64,000 nt of DNA from Blautia_A ammoniilytica (GCF_025566965.1 NZ_JAOQJL010000003.1:1-64000); one strand, 5' to 3'; numbered from the stretch's first letter, positions 23,279 through 32,167 are shown. A program made the numbers and translations. Notes: generated by a model not told the origin, from the sequence alone.

Positions 23279-25063
23279 TTATTTTACTTTTACTGTGCAG
23301 GTTGCTTTCTGCTTGCCTACAGTAACTGTGATCTTAGCGGTTCCTTTTTTCAGGGCTTTTACTTTTCCCTTGGAATCTACGGTTGCCACTTTCTTGTTGC
23401 TGGACTTAAATGCTGCTTTCTGTCCGGTTGTTTTGGGAGTGGTTGTTACTTTTAATTTGGCAGACTTGCCAGCTTTTAAGGTAAGCTTGCTCTGTACCTT
23501 TACACTGGTGCATGGATCCACAACAGAAACTTTCACGGTTGCCTTCTTGCCGTCTGCTGTTACTGTAATCGTAGCTTTGCCGGCTTTCTTTGCAACGATC
23601 TTACCTGTCTGGTCTACTGCTGCCACATTCTTATTGGAAGATTTCCATTTCAGGGTTGTGGTTGCACCTGTTGGATTCACTTTATAAGAAACATAAGTCT
23701 GAGTTCCCTTATTCATGGTAAGGGCTGCCTTTTTTATCTTAAGGGATTTTACTTTTACTGCTTTTTTGGTTACTGTTACAGCAATGGTCTTTTCCTTAGA
23801 TCCTGCTTTTACAGTGATCTTGGTCTTACCTGCTGCTTTTGCAGTGATCTTACCAGCATCGTTTACTGTAGCAACGGAAGGATTCTGGGAAGTGTATACC
23901 ACCTTGTCTGTGGTATTTGCAGGTGTTGCAATGGCACTGACTGTCCTGGAGGCTCCTGCCTTTAAGGTAAGCATGGAAACAGAAACCTTTAATGAAGTTG
24001 CTGCAACTGCTGCAGGTGTGGGAGCCGGCGTCTCAGTAGGTGTTGGTGTAGCAGTAGGTGCCGGTGTAGCAGTAGGTGCCGGTGTCTCATTCAATGTTAC
24101 ATGAAGAGTATAGGCGATCTCATGTGCCATGCTCATACCTGTAGTCAGTGCAAGGATCTTCACATCTTCATTCAGGTCAACCGGGATCCTGTATGTAACG
24201 CCGGAAGTATTCACTGTACCGTTAAATAACTGATTGTTTGCCTTTACATAAACATATTTCTTGCTGCTGAATGTAACATCTGCAAAAGCCTTGCCATTTT
24301 CAACAATTACCTGTGGGCAGGTAATTGTCACTTTACCTGTACCGCCGGCAGCTGTGAAATTCTCCGGTGTATAAGTACCATCAGGAAGTGCTGTACTGTT
24401 ATCTACAGGATCTGTAGCAGCTGCAAGAAGCTTGGCGGAGTTGAAGGTGATCGTTTTATCCTGCCAACCACTCTTATTGGAATGTGCAGCCACATTGATA
24501 ACCTTATCCAGTTTGGCAACTGCAAACGGTCCGAATACATACTGTTCTTTACCATTACTATCCTTTACTACAGATGAATAAGTCATCTGATTAGCAGTAT
24601 CTGCCTCTGCCGCCTCTGCTGTTCCAAAATAAAGCTTATCCCTGCCAGTGCCGGAAAGAGTAATGGTAGCTGTCATTACTCCATCTTTGTCACTATATAA
24701 AGTAGCTGCTACTACCCGGAACATTGTGCCAGTACAGGTCACTCCCGGTGCAGCTGCATCAGAAAAATCAAAGGTATAATATCCCTGTGCTGCAACAGTT
24801 CCCAGATTCTCTGCATCTTCAGCTACCGGTGCGGCTTCCTCCGGATAAGCGGTAAATGCACCATCTAATACATCAGAGGTCACTTCCTCCTGGTCTGTAA
24901 ACTCAGCAAAATCTGCCTCCTCAGACTCATCAAAAGCCTCATCCTCTGTTACATCCTGTACATCCACTACTGCTGCAAGATCTTCCCCAAATGCAGGAAG
25001 CACACTCCCTGTTGTCATTGCAGCGCAAAGAAGCATTGCAAGAATGATTTTTCGTTTTTTCAT
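23279..25063 (-). CDS. Secreted protein with two NEAT-like domains and three Big2 (Ig-like) domains
   Basis: 594 residues from the ATG at 25063; GGAGG lies 9 bp upstream, while the longer frame runs into the riboswitch terminator. Signal peptide 1-26, acidic region 35-85, beta domain A (95-212, AAHS with His194), beta domain B (226-324, AHEI with His314), a Thr/Pro linker, then three Big2 domains (355-594). Domain A matches domain 2, and B matches domain 3, of the 885-residue protein. It is the first gene behind the cobalamin riboswitch, so surface corrinoid binding is the natural hypothesis. No sortase motif is seen. Confidence 0.75.
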   Translation of the reverse strand: MKKRKIILAMLLCAAMTTGSVLPAFGEDLAAVVDVQDVTEDEAFDESEEADFAEFTDQEEVTSDVLDGAFTAYPEEAAPVAEDAENLGTVAAQGYYTFDFSDAAAPGVTCTGTMFRVVAATLYSDKDGVMTATITLSGTGRDKLYFGTAEAAEADTANQMTYSSVVKDSNGKEQYVFGPFAVAKLDKVINVAAHSNKSGWQDKTITFNSAKLLAAATDPVDNSTALPDGTYTPENFTAAGGTGKVTITCPQVIVENGKAFADVTFSSKKYVYVKANNQLFNGTVNTSGVTYRIPVDLNEDVKILALTTGMSMAHEIAYTLHVTLNETPAPTATPAPTATPTPTETPAPTPAAVAATSLKVSVSMLTLKAGASRTVSAIATPANTTDKVVYTSQNPSVATVNDAGKITAKAAGKTKITVKAGSKEKTIAVTVTKKAVKVKSLKIKKAALTMNKGTQTYVSYKVNPTGATTTLKWKSSNKNVAAVDQTGKIVAKKAGKATITVTADGKKATVKVSVVDPCTSVKVQSKLTLKAGKSAKLKVTTTPKTTGQKAAFKSSNKKVATVDSKGKVKALKKGTAKITVTVGKQKATCTVKVK

Positions 25064-25118
25064 GATCTTTATCCTCCTGTTATTTCCAATCAATTTGAAT
25101 GAAGACATGTACTGCTGT

Positions 25119-25154
25119 ACAAAAAAGAAGCCTGCTTCCGGCTTGGAAACAGGC
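25119..25154 (-). terminator. Riboswitch-controlled terminator
   Basis: Minus-strand GCCTGTTTCC-aagcc-GGAAGCAGGC followed by TTCTTTTTTG, between the aptamer and the first start codon (25063). It is the likely expression platform: cobalamin bound, transcription stops. Confidence 0.85.
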
Positions 25155-25249
25155 ATCACAATTGCTCATATCATTATATGCATAGCCCAAAAACATATGT
25201 GCAATAAAACAATACAAGAAATAGCAATGAATCGCTTTCGTCGGAAGCT

Positions 25250-25470
25250 TCCATCTTCAGCATTCACAGCAGGTTTCCTGGCTCACAGATCAACAGATAT
25301 CTGCTCCTTCTCAAGAAGAGACGGCTTCCATGAGTCCTATCGGATCCAGGCTTCTTCTCAATGGTCCCTGCAGTATCCTCCCTGCTCACAGTGACCGGAT
25401 CGTTCAGGACTTCCACCTGATTCCCTTTAACAGCCGGAATCGTTGCCTCCTGGCTGACACTGTAAACGGT
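25250..25470 (-). promoter_or_regulatory. Cobalamin (B12) riboswitch aptamer
   Basis: Minus strand shows the conserved order AAGGGAA-TCAGGTG-GAAGTCC (about 25431-25408), CGGTCACTGTGAGC (near 25390), GGAGGATACTGCAGG, GCCTGGATCCGATAGGAC, and the B12 box GAGCCAGGAAACCTGC (about 25284-25269). This is the standard AdoCbl-type aptamer layout. It lies between a promoter and the terminator at 25119. Confidence 0.92.
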
Positions 25471-25487
25471 CTTTATTCATTTCCTGT

Positions 25488-25516
25488 ATTATAGCAAAAG
25501 CATTTTTTGAAATCAA
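25488..25516 (-). promoter_or_regulatory. Promoter of the cobalamin-riboswitch operon
   Basis: TTGATT (25511-25516) and TATAAT (25488-25493), 17-bp spacer, start site predicted near 25481, just upstream of the aptamer. Confidence 0.85.
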
Positions 25517-25603
25517 TACGATTTCCTTTAAAATTGTGAAAAATCAAACAAAATCACACATTCTTATGATGCCTGTTTACAGCTCTGTAGCAGCCACGCA
25601 AAA

Positions 25604-27034
25604 TCAGCTGATGTAATGGCTGCTGCAGATTTCCTCCGTTTCCAGCAGATTTCCATCCTGGTCATATACATGACGATAAGTTTTGTAGCTTTGTGCATCC
25701 AGCTGCTGGGTAGTCACCTTTACTGTATTGGAATTTGTTTTTGTACCATAGATCTTCACATTAACGGAACCATCTGCATAAGTGGCAGAGATCCGGATAG
25801 GATACTCAGTATTATTGCAAAACTGAAAGTCAGGATCTCCCCAGGATACAGCAGCATCCAGCCCAGCCGGCACATAATCTACCCTGCCGGAATGATTGGT
25901 ACGCTTTACAATTTCCAGATCTGCATATAGGCATGCATTAAACAAGGTGGTGGAAACCTGACAGATCCCTCCGCCGATCCCTTCTGCATGCTGTCCGTTT
26001 ACAAACACACCGGCAGCCTTATACCCTCTTTCGGCTGTACGCTCTCCTAAGGTTTCATTGTAAGAAAAGGTCTCACCAGGCATCAGTTCAATTCCATCAA
26101 TTGCCTTTGCAGCAAGAGTCAGATTGGTGATCCGGTTGTCAGTACCGCCTCCATAAGTATTATAGCTTCCCAGTACATCCCGGAATACCCGGCTGGTCAG
26201 ATCCCCGGTTGTCACCTCCGGCAGGATCTGTTCAAAAGCCACTGTAAACACACTGCCTTCTTTGGCCTGTCCATATTCTTTGACCGCCTTTGCAACATCA
26301 AAGGATATCCCTGTCCTGGAAGGAACGATCTCATAATCATTCTTTTCATCCATATATGCATCTTCCGGCTCCTGATAGATCTGCCTATAATAAGCCTTGA
26401 AATCCGGCTCCTCTGGTGTAACACTAATGGTTGCACACTGGATCTGTGTATCAAGATCCAAGCTGGCAGCTGCATGCAGGAGCTGCTCCTTTAAAGCATC
26501 TGTATCTGCCTTAATACCAGTTTTTCCCTTCTTTATGATCAGACTGTCGTCTGTTATCCGGCATACAGGCTGTACCACTGTATCTACCTTTTCGATTTCC
26601 ATATAAGAAATCACAGAAGACACTGTCTCCGGATGGGTCACCTGGGGAAGAAGCGTGATCTCTTCTGCATTATCATCTGTCATCAGACGTATCCGGTCCA
26701 GACCTCTTTTATACCAGGCACCATGGCCAAGCTGATAGGCCTGCTCCACCACTTCCCCGGGATCTATGCCAAGCATAGGAAATATGTAAGCTTGATAAAC
26801 TTCGTCGGACAGGTTCACCTGGATAGCCTTATCCTCATAAGTCTCTTTAAAATCTGCCAGGATCGCTTCTCTGGCCTGGGCTTTTGTCTTTCCCTGGATG
26901 GAAATCCCATTGACCTGAACATTTTTCCAGATCACGGAATCATTTAGAAGTACACACCAGACCAGATACAATACGGCTGCCAGAAACACTGCAGCCGCTG
27001 TAATACTGAAAGCTTTTTTTGCTTTTCTTTTCAT
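25604..27034 (-). CDS. VanW-family protein with N-terminal membrane anchor
   Basis: 476 residues from the ATG at 27034. A basic start and one membrane helix (AFSITAAAVFLAAVLYLVW) place it outside the membrane. Residues ~60-300 form peptidoglycan-binding-type (PG_binding_4) repeats; the VanW domain follows with MPGETFSYNETLGERTAERGYK and GGGICQVSTTLFNACLYA. A G5-like tail is absent. It follows hisIE with only a 7-bp gap, so it is the last gene of the his transcript; a tie to histidine synthesis is not expected. VanW function is poorly known. Confidence 0.88.
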   Translation of the reverse strand: MKRKAKKAFSITAAAVFLAAVLYLVWCVLLNDSVIWKNVQVNGISIQGKTKAQAREAILADFKETYEDKAIQVNLSDEVYQAYIFPMLGIDPGEVVEQAYQLGHGAWYKRGLDRIRLMTDDNAEEITLLPQVTHPETVSSVISYMEIEKVDTVVQPVCRITDDSLIIKKGKTGIKADTDALKEQLLHAAASLDLDTQIQCATISVTPEEPDFKAYYRQIYQEPEDAYMDEKNDYEIVPSRTGISFDVAKAVKEYGQAKEGSVFTVAFEQILPEVTTGDLTSRVFRDVLGSYNTYGGGTDNRITNLTLAAKAIDGIELMPGETFSYNETLGERTAERGYKAAGVFVNGQHAEGIGGGICQVSTTLFNACLYADLEIVKRTNHSGRVDYVPAGLDAAVSWGDPDFQFCNNTEYPIRISATYADGSVNVKIYGTKTNSNTVKVTTQQLDAQSYKTYRHVYDQDGNLLETEEICSSHYIS

Positions 27035-27041
27035 ATGTAAA

Positions 27042-28322
27042 TCACCGTCTGGCAAGTTCCCTGGTAATGTCCTCCCAGGTAACGCCCTTCTCCACCATTA
27101 ATACCATTGCATGATACAAAAAATCGGAAATCTCGTATTTAATCTCCTCTTTATCCGGATTCTTTGCAGCAATAACGATCTCCGTACACTCCTCACCTAC
27201 TTTTTTCAGGATCTTGTCGATTCCCTTGTCAAAAAGATAATTAGTATAAGAGCCTTCCTTTGGATGCTTCTTCCTGTCCATGATCACATCATACACATCC
27301 TGAAATACATGAAGTGGATTGGTGTCATCATACTCCTTTTTCATAAGAGGCTGGAAGAAACAGCTTCTGCTGCCTGTATGGCATGCTGCACCTACCTGAT
27401 CCACCTTTGCAAGGATAGTATCATTGTCACAGTCAAGGGTGAGAGACTTTACATACTGGAAATGTCCGGAGGTAAGGCCTTTCGTCCAAAGCTCATTTCT
27501 GCTTCTGCTCCAGTAAGTCATCCTTCCTGTTTTCAAAGTGGTTTGGAATGCCTGCTCATTCATATAAGCTACCATCAGCACTTCATCTGTCTTATAATCC
27601 TGAACAACCACAGGAATCATCCCGTCACTGTTCAGCTTAAATTCACTCCAGGCAATATTGCTTTCGTAGGTATTTACAGGAATCCCAATACCTTTGCATC
27701 TGTCCTTAAAATCCAACAGTTCCTTTTCTATATTGCTTACAAAGGCACCGGAAACACCGCTTACAGCGTCTGACCCAAGAAGCTTAGTAAGCTTCTCTTC
27801 ATCCTGTTCATCAGTATGAAGGATCACAGGGATGGAGGAAATCTCTGCCACCTGATCCTGCACCATATCCAGGGCAAGCACTGCAGATGCATAATTCTCG
27901 ATCAGTTCTTTATTTGCAGTAAATTCTTCAATGGAAGAAATACATACAACCATCTTTTCTTTCCCAAAACGTTTGGATACCTCTTCCAGAAGCTTTACAT
28001 TGCTCTCCTTGGAAAAGTTCAGCACAGCACAGGCACAGCCTGCGTAGATCAGCTTTTTCACATCTTCCATACGCTTAATATTGCCGGCAGCCATTACCGG
28101 AACTTCAGAAGCTGCACAAATGTCGCGGATCTTGCCGATGGCTTTGTCATGCTCTTCGTCCTGAGAGGAGAAGTCAAATACAAGCAGTTCATCACCGCCG
28201 TTATCGCTGTAAAACCTTGCCAGCTTTTCCACATCTCCGTCACCTAACAGATTTCTCTGTCCGAAACCGGTTACTGCCTTTTCAGACTGAAGGTAAAGGC
28301 AGGGAATCAATTTTTTCTTCAT
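27042..28322 (-). CDS. hisIE: HisIE fused to an N-terminal HisA/HisF-like barrel
   Basis: 426 residues. Residues ~1-215 resemble the HisA/HisF barrel (ARFYSDNGGDELLVFDFSS; EVPVMAAGNIKRMEDVKKLIYAG) but lack the catalytic Asp near residue 11 (CLYLQSEKAV). Residues ~220-335 are phosphoribosyl-AMP cyclohydrolase (MVAYMNEQAF, TYWSRSRNELWTKG, zinc Cys in CDNDTILAKVDQVGAACHTGSRSCF). The rest is phosphoribosyl-ATP pyrophosphatase (KVGEECTEIVIAAKN). The two enzymes catalyse steps 2 and 3 of histidine synthesis. The barrel may be a scaffold. Confidence 0.92.
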   Translation of the reverse strand: MKKKLIPCLYLQSEKAVTGFGQRNLLGDGDVEKLARFYSDNGGDELLVFDFSSQDEEHDKAIGKIRDICAASEVPVMAAGNIKRMEDVKKLIYAGCACAVLNFSKESNVKLLEEVSKRFGKEKMVVCISSIEEFTANKELIENYASAVLALDMVQDQVAEISSIPVILHTDEQDEEKLTKLLGSDAVSGVSGAFVSNIEKELLDFKDRCKGIGIPVNTYESNIAWSEFKLNSDGMIPVVVQDYKTDEVLMVAYMNEQAFQTTLKTGRMTYWSRSRNELWTKGLTSGHFQYVKSLTLDCDNDTILAKVDQVGAACHTGSRSCFFQPLMKKEYDDTNPLHVFQDVYDVIMDRKKHPKEGSYTNYLFDKGIDKILKKVGEECTEIVIAAKNPDKEEIKYEISDFLYHAMVLMVEKGVTWEDITRELARR

Positions 28323-28343
28323 GATTTATTTTTATTCTCCTTT

Positions 28344-28931
28344 TTATAGGCTTCCTTTTGTAGATAAAACATCTGTAATACGGGGATCAAAAGATACAGC
28401 CATATCCAGGGCTTTTGCAAAGCTTTTAAACATAGCTTCTGCCATATGATGGCTGTTGCCAGGGGTAAGTACCTTAATATGAAGGTTCATCTGTGCACTG
28501 TAAGAAACTGCATAGAAAAACTCACGCACCATCTCTGTAGACATGCCCCCTATCTTCTCTGTGGGGAACTGTGCGTCCCAGGAAAAATAAGGCCTGCCGC
28601 ACAGATCTACTGCACAAAGCACCAATGTTTCATCCATGGGAAGGATAAAGCTGCCATACCTGCGGATCCCTTTTTTGTCTCCCACTGCTTCCCGGATCAC
28701 TGAGCCAAGGACGATCCCGGTATCTTCGATAGTATGATGGTCATCCACCTGAAGATCCCCCTGCACACGCAGCTGAAGATCAAAAAGGCCATGTCTTGTA
28801 AATCCCTCCAGCATGTGATCAAAAAATCCGATACCTGTAGAAATATCTGAAACTCCGGTTCCGTCCAGATTCAGCTTCATCTGGATCTGTGTCTCTTTGG
28901 TATTTCTCTGTGCCAAAACCTCTCGTATCAT
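28344..28931 (-). CDS. hisB: Imidazoleglycerol-phosphate dehydratase
   Basis: 195 residues, monofunctional form. Manganese-site motifs GFFDHMLEGFTRHG, DDHHTIEDTGI and NSHHMAEAMFK are all intact. It dehydrates imidazole-glycerol phosphate to imidazole-acetol phosphate, step 6 of the pathway. The ATG overlaps the hisD stop (ATGA), so translation is coupled. Confidence 0.97.
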   Translation of the reverse strand: MIREVLAQRNTKETQIQMKLNLDGTGVSDISTGIGFFDHMLEGFTRHGLFDLQLRVQGDLQVDDHHTIEDTGIVLGSVIREAVGDKKGIRRYGSFILPMDETLVLCAVDLCGRPYFSWDAQFPTEKIGGMSTEMVREFFYAVSYSAQMNLHIKVLTPGNSHHMAEAMFKSFAKALDMAVSFDPRITDVLSTKGSL

Positions 28932-30241
28932 AATGAATCCCCTTCGTCTTCTTTTTCAAAACGTACTGCTATAGAATTGGCATGTGCTGTCAGCTGCTCA
29001 GCAGTTGCAAACTGTACAATATCCTTATGGATCTCCTTTAATGCCTCTCTGGAATAATATACTATACTGGATTTCTTAATAAAATCGTCCACAGAAAGTG
29101 CAGAGAAAAACTTGGCTGTTCCGTTGGTTGGGAGCACATGGTTTGGTCCTGCAAAATAATCTCCCAAAGGCTCGGAGCTGTATTCTCCGATAAAGATAGC
29201 TCCTGCATTACGGATCTTCATCATGACCTCAAAGGCATTGGCTGTTACGATCTCCAGATGCTCAGAAGCGATCTCATTAGCAGCTTCGATAGCCTCATCC
29301 ATATCCTCTGCGATCAGGATATAGCCAAAGTTCTCCAGGGATTTCTCGATAATCTCTCTTCTTGATAACACCTTCAGGTATCCTTCGATTTCTGATTGAA
29401 CCTTCTTTGCCAGCTCTGTACTGGTAGTGATCAGAATGGCAGAAGCCATCTCATCATGCTCTGCCTGGGACAAAAGGTCTGCCGCTACATAATGGGGATT
29501 AGCTGTATCATCTGCAAGAACCAGGATCTCACTTGGGCCGGCTACGGAATCAATGCTTACATGTCCATATACAGCCTTTTTGGCAAGTGCAACAAAAATA
29601 TTGCCAGGACCTACGATCTTATCTACCTTAGGGATGCTTTCTGTACCAAAAGCCATCGCTGCAACAGCCTGGGCGCCGCCCACCTTATAGATCACATCTG
29701 CGCCGGCTTCCCTTGCAGCAACCAGTGTGGTAGGATAAACCTTCCCATCTCTTCCCGGAGGGGTACACATCACAATATTAGGAACTCCTGCAACCTTAGC
29801 AGGAACAATATTCATCAGTACAGAAGACGGATAAACCGCCTTGCCCCCAGGTACATAAACGCCCACCCTGTAAAGTGGAGTTACCTTCTGACCCAGCATA
29901 GTACCGTTTTCTGAGCTGGTAAACCAGCTGTTCTGCCTTTGCTTCTCATGATAGGTACGGATATTTACCAGTGCCTTACGGATCACTGCAAGAAGGGACG
30001 GGTCTACCTGATCATATGCTTCTTTGATCTCTTCTTCCGTTACCTTTATATTCTCTGCTGTAATATCGGCCTTATCGAATTCCTTCGTATAGCCAAAAAG
30101 AGCCTGATCTTTCTCCTGCTTAACTTTATCCAGGATCTGGGCAACTGCCATCTCATACTTTCCGTAACTGGAAGGACTTCTCTTTAACAGATTCTCAAGG
30201 ATATCTTTGGTGGATTCTTTTGTTAATGTTACTGTACGCAT
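28928..30241 (-). CDS. hisD: Histidinol dehydrogenase
   Basis: 437 residues, normal length. Family blocks: VGVYVPGGKAVYPSSVLMN, VGGAQAVAAMAFGTESIPKVDKIVGPGN, and SQAEHDEMA with the catalytic Glu-His pair, then GPNHVLPTNGTAKFFS. It oxidises L-histidinol to L-histidine with two NAD+ and zinc. Lies 22 bp downstream of hisG. Confidence 0.97.
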   Translation of the reverse strand: MRTVTLTKESTKDILENLLKRSPSSYGKYEMAVAQILDKVKQEKDQALFGYTKEFDKADITAENIKVTEEEIKEAYDQVDPSLLAVIRKALVNIRTYHEKQRQNSWFTSSENGTMLGQKVTPLYRVGVYVPGGKAVYPSSVLMNIVPAKVAGVPNIVMCTPPGRDGKVYPTTLVAAREAGADVIYKVGGAQAVAAMAFGTESIPKVDKIVGPGNIFVALAKKAVYGHVSIDSVAGPSEILVLADDTANPHYVAADLLSQAEHDEMASAILITTSTELAKKVQSEIEGYLKVLSRREIIEKSLENFGYILIAEDMDEAIEAANEIASEHLEIVTANAFEVMMKIRNAGAIFIGEYSSEPLGDYFAGPNHVLPTNGTAKFFSALSVDDFIKKSSIVYYSREALKEIHKDIVQFATAEQLTAHANSIAVRFEKEDEGDSL

Positions 30242-30263
30242 TGGTTTATCATTTCCTTTCCTA

Positions 30264-30899
30264 TCAGATCACTTTACGCAGGTCATCGATCAGCTTCCGG
30301 ATACGTTCATCTTCCATTTTCATGCTTACCTGATTAACTACCATCCTGGCAGACAAAGGGCATACCTCTTCTAAAACCTTTAACCCATTCTCACGAAGAG
30401 TGCTTCCGGTCTCTACAATATCTACGATCACCTCAGATAGTCCTACAATAGGAGCCAGCTCAATGGATCCGTTCAGCTTGATGATCTCCACTGTCTGGTG
30501 CTTCTTGTTGTAGAAATAATCCTTAGCGATCACAGGATACTTGGTAGCAACCCGGATCAGCTGGTTGGAATCCAGAAGCTTCCGTGCGCTTTCAGGCCCG
30601 CATACGCACATCCTGCAGGCACCAAATTTCAGATCCATCACCTCATAAAGCTTCCTGCCTTCTTCCATAATGGTATCTTTACCAACGATTCCGATATCAG
30701 CAGCACCGTATTCTACATAAGTAGGCACATCCGGTCCTTTTGCAAGGAAAAATTTAAGCTTCAGATCTTCATTGACAAAGATCAGCTTCCTGGAATCCTT
30801 ATCCCGCATTTCCTCGCAGGTAATGCCGATCTTTTCAAACATATCCATTGTCTTTGATGCAAGGCGCCCTTTTGTCAGGGCAAATGTCAGATATCTCAC
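30264..30899 (-). CDS. hisG: ATP phosphoribosyltransferase, short form
   Basis: 211 residues, the short HisG form that needs HisZ. Starts at a GTG (30899) with GGAGG 9 bp upstream. Motifs TKGRLASKTMDMFEKIG, VEYGAADIGIVGKDTI and the PRPP loop IVDIVETGSTLRENGL. It makes the first committed step of histidine synthesis. Only 4 bp separate it from hisZ, in line with a HisZ-HisG complex. Confidence 0.97.
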   Translation of the reverse strand: MRYLTFALTKGRLASKTMDMFEKIGITCEEMRDKDSRKLIFVNEDLKLKFFLAKGPDVPTYVEYGAADIGIVGKDTIMEEGRKLYEVMDLKFGACRMCVCGPESARKLLDSNQLIRVATKYPVIAKDYFYNKKHQTVEIIKLNGSIELAPIVGLSEVIVDIVETGSTLRENGLKVLEEVCPLSARMVVNQVSMKMEDERIRKLIDDLRKVI

Positions 30900-30903
30900 T
30901 GTT

Positions 30904-32019
30904 CTAGTCCTCCTTCTCAGGTCTGAGTGCTATGTTTTTGCCCTGGCTGCGAAGCTGTTGTGCCTGCCGGATGGCTTCTTTGCGTCCTTCCGGTTTGTAG
31001 GTGATCACTTCCACAGTATCCTCCACAGGGATCTGCAGCTTCTGTCTGGAAAGAGCAGTTAAAAGACTGTCTACAACAATGGCAAATCCAATGGATGGTG
31101 CAGCCTTCCCGAAATGCCTAAGAAGGTCATTGTACCGGCCTCCCTTTACAAGCGGCTCGCCTGTACCATAAGTATATGCCTGGAAAATAATGCCTGTATA
31201 ATAATGATATTTACTTACCATAGCAAAGTCAAAAGAAATATATTTCTCATAACCGTAAATCTTCAGGATCTGGTAAATCTCTTCCAGTCTTGCCACAGCC
31301 TGAAGGGCTTTTGGCTCCTGAGTGAGGGCTTTTGCCTTCTCAAGTACATCAGAAGACCCAAACATACGTGGCAGCTGTGCCAGTGCATTGCCAACCTTCT
31401 GGTCAATCCCAAGACGTTCTACCAGCTCTTCTACACCAAAATAATTCTTCATGGAAACAAGGCTGCGAAGCTGCTCCTCATCTTCAGGGCTCATCCTGGC
31501 CTGCTCAAGAAGAGAGCGGAAATAATCCACCTGTCCCACACTCACCTGAAAATCTGTAAGGCCGGAAGCCAGAAGGCACTCCACAGTCATTGCCAGAAGC
31601 TCTGCATCTGCTTCCGCAGAATCGTCACCCATTCGCTCAACACCCATCTGAGTGGACTCTTTCAGCCTGCCCTGATAACTGGAATTATTAATAAAAGTGT
31701 TGCCTGTATAGCAAAGGCTTACCACTTCCTTTTCAGGAGAAAAATAAGTGGCACAGGCTCTTGCTACAGACGGGGTAAAGTCAGGACGCAGCACAAGAGT
31801 ATTGCCTTCTCTGTCAAAAAATTTATAAAGATCTTTAGAAGGGATCGTACCTACTTCCCTGCTGAATACTTCAAAATATTCAAAACCAGGTGTTTCAATA
31901 TCTTCATAGCCATATCTGCGGAACACGCAGTGTAGTTTCTCCTGCAGGCTCCGTTTCTGGCTGCATTCGTCATTATATATGTCCCGGACTCCTTCCGGCG
32001 TGTGAAATATACGCTGCAT
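30904..32019 (-). CDS. hisZ: ATP phosphoribosyltransferase regulatory subunit
   Basis: 371 residues from the ATG at 32019 (GGAGGT upstream); the longer frame to 32103 enters the structured leader. It is a histidyl-tRNA synthetase paralogue: TPEGVRDIYNDE, TPGFEYFEVFS, LRPDFTPSVARACATYF. It lacks the tRNA anticodon domain, as HisZ does, and ends near residue 371 in a short lysine/glutamate tail. It is the first gene of hisZGDB-IE-vanW and carries histidine feedback onto HisG. Confidence 0.93.
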   Translation of the reverse strand: MQRIFHTPEGVRDIYNDECSQKRSLQEKLHCVFRRYGYEDIETPGFEYFEVFSREVGTIPSKDLYKFFDREGNTLVLRPDFTPSVARACATYFSPEKEVVSLCYTGNTFINNSSYQGRLKESTQMGVERMGDDSAEADAELLAMTVECLLASGLTDFQVSVGQVDYFRSLLEQARMSPEDEEQLRSLVSMKNYFGVEELVERLGIDQKVGNALAQLPRMFGSSDVLEKAKALTQEPKALQAVARLEEIYQILKIYGYEKYISFDFAMVSKYHYYTGIIFQAYTYGTGEPLVKGGRYNDLLRHFGKAAPSIGFAIVVDSLLTALSRQKLQIPVEDTVEVITYKPEGRKEAIRQAQQLRSQGKNIALRPEKED

Positions 32020-32087
32020 CTTATATTTACCTCCATTTATGCTTTCACATGATGTATGCCCCAAAAGATCTGCTATGTGGAGCATGA

Positions 32088-32160
32088 TATGATTTTGGTG
32101 CAAAATACCAAACTCATGATTACACGGATTGTTCCGTGATATGCACTCCTACAATCTTTA
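32088..32160 (+). repeat. R2 two-hairpin element, copy 2 (in hisZ leader)
   Basis: Hairpin TTTTGGT/ACCAAA (around 32092-32113), then TCATGATTACA, then GATTGT/ACAATC (32127-32132, 32151-32156) with an inner GTG/CAC stem. Core nearly identical to the minus strand of 10759-10832. It lies inside the transcribed his leader, antisense to it. Confidence 0.75.
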
Positions 32161-32167
32161 CACTTTA

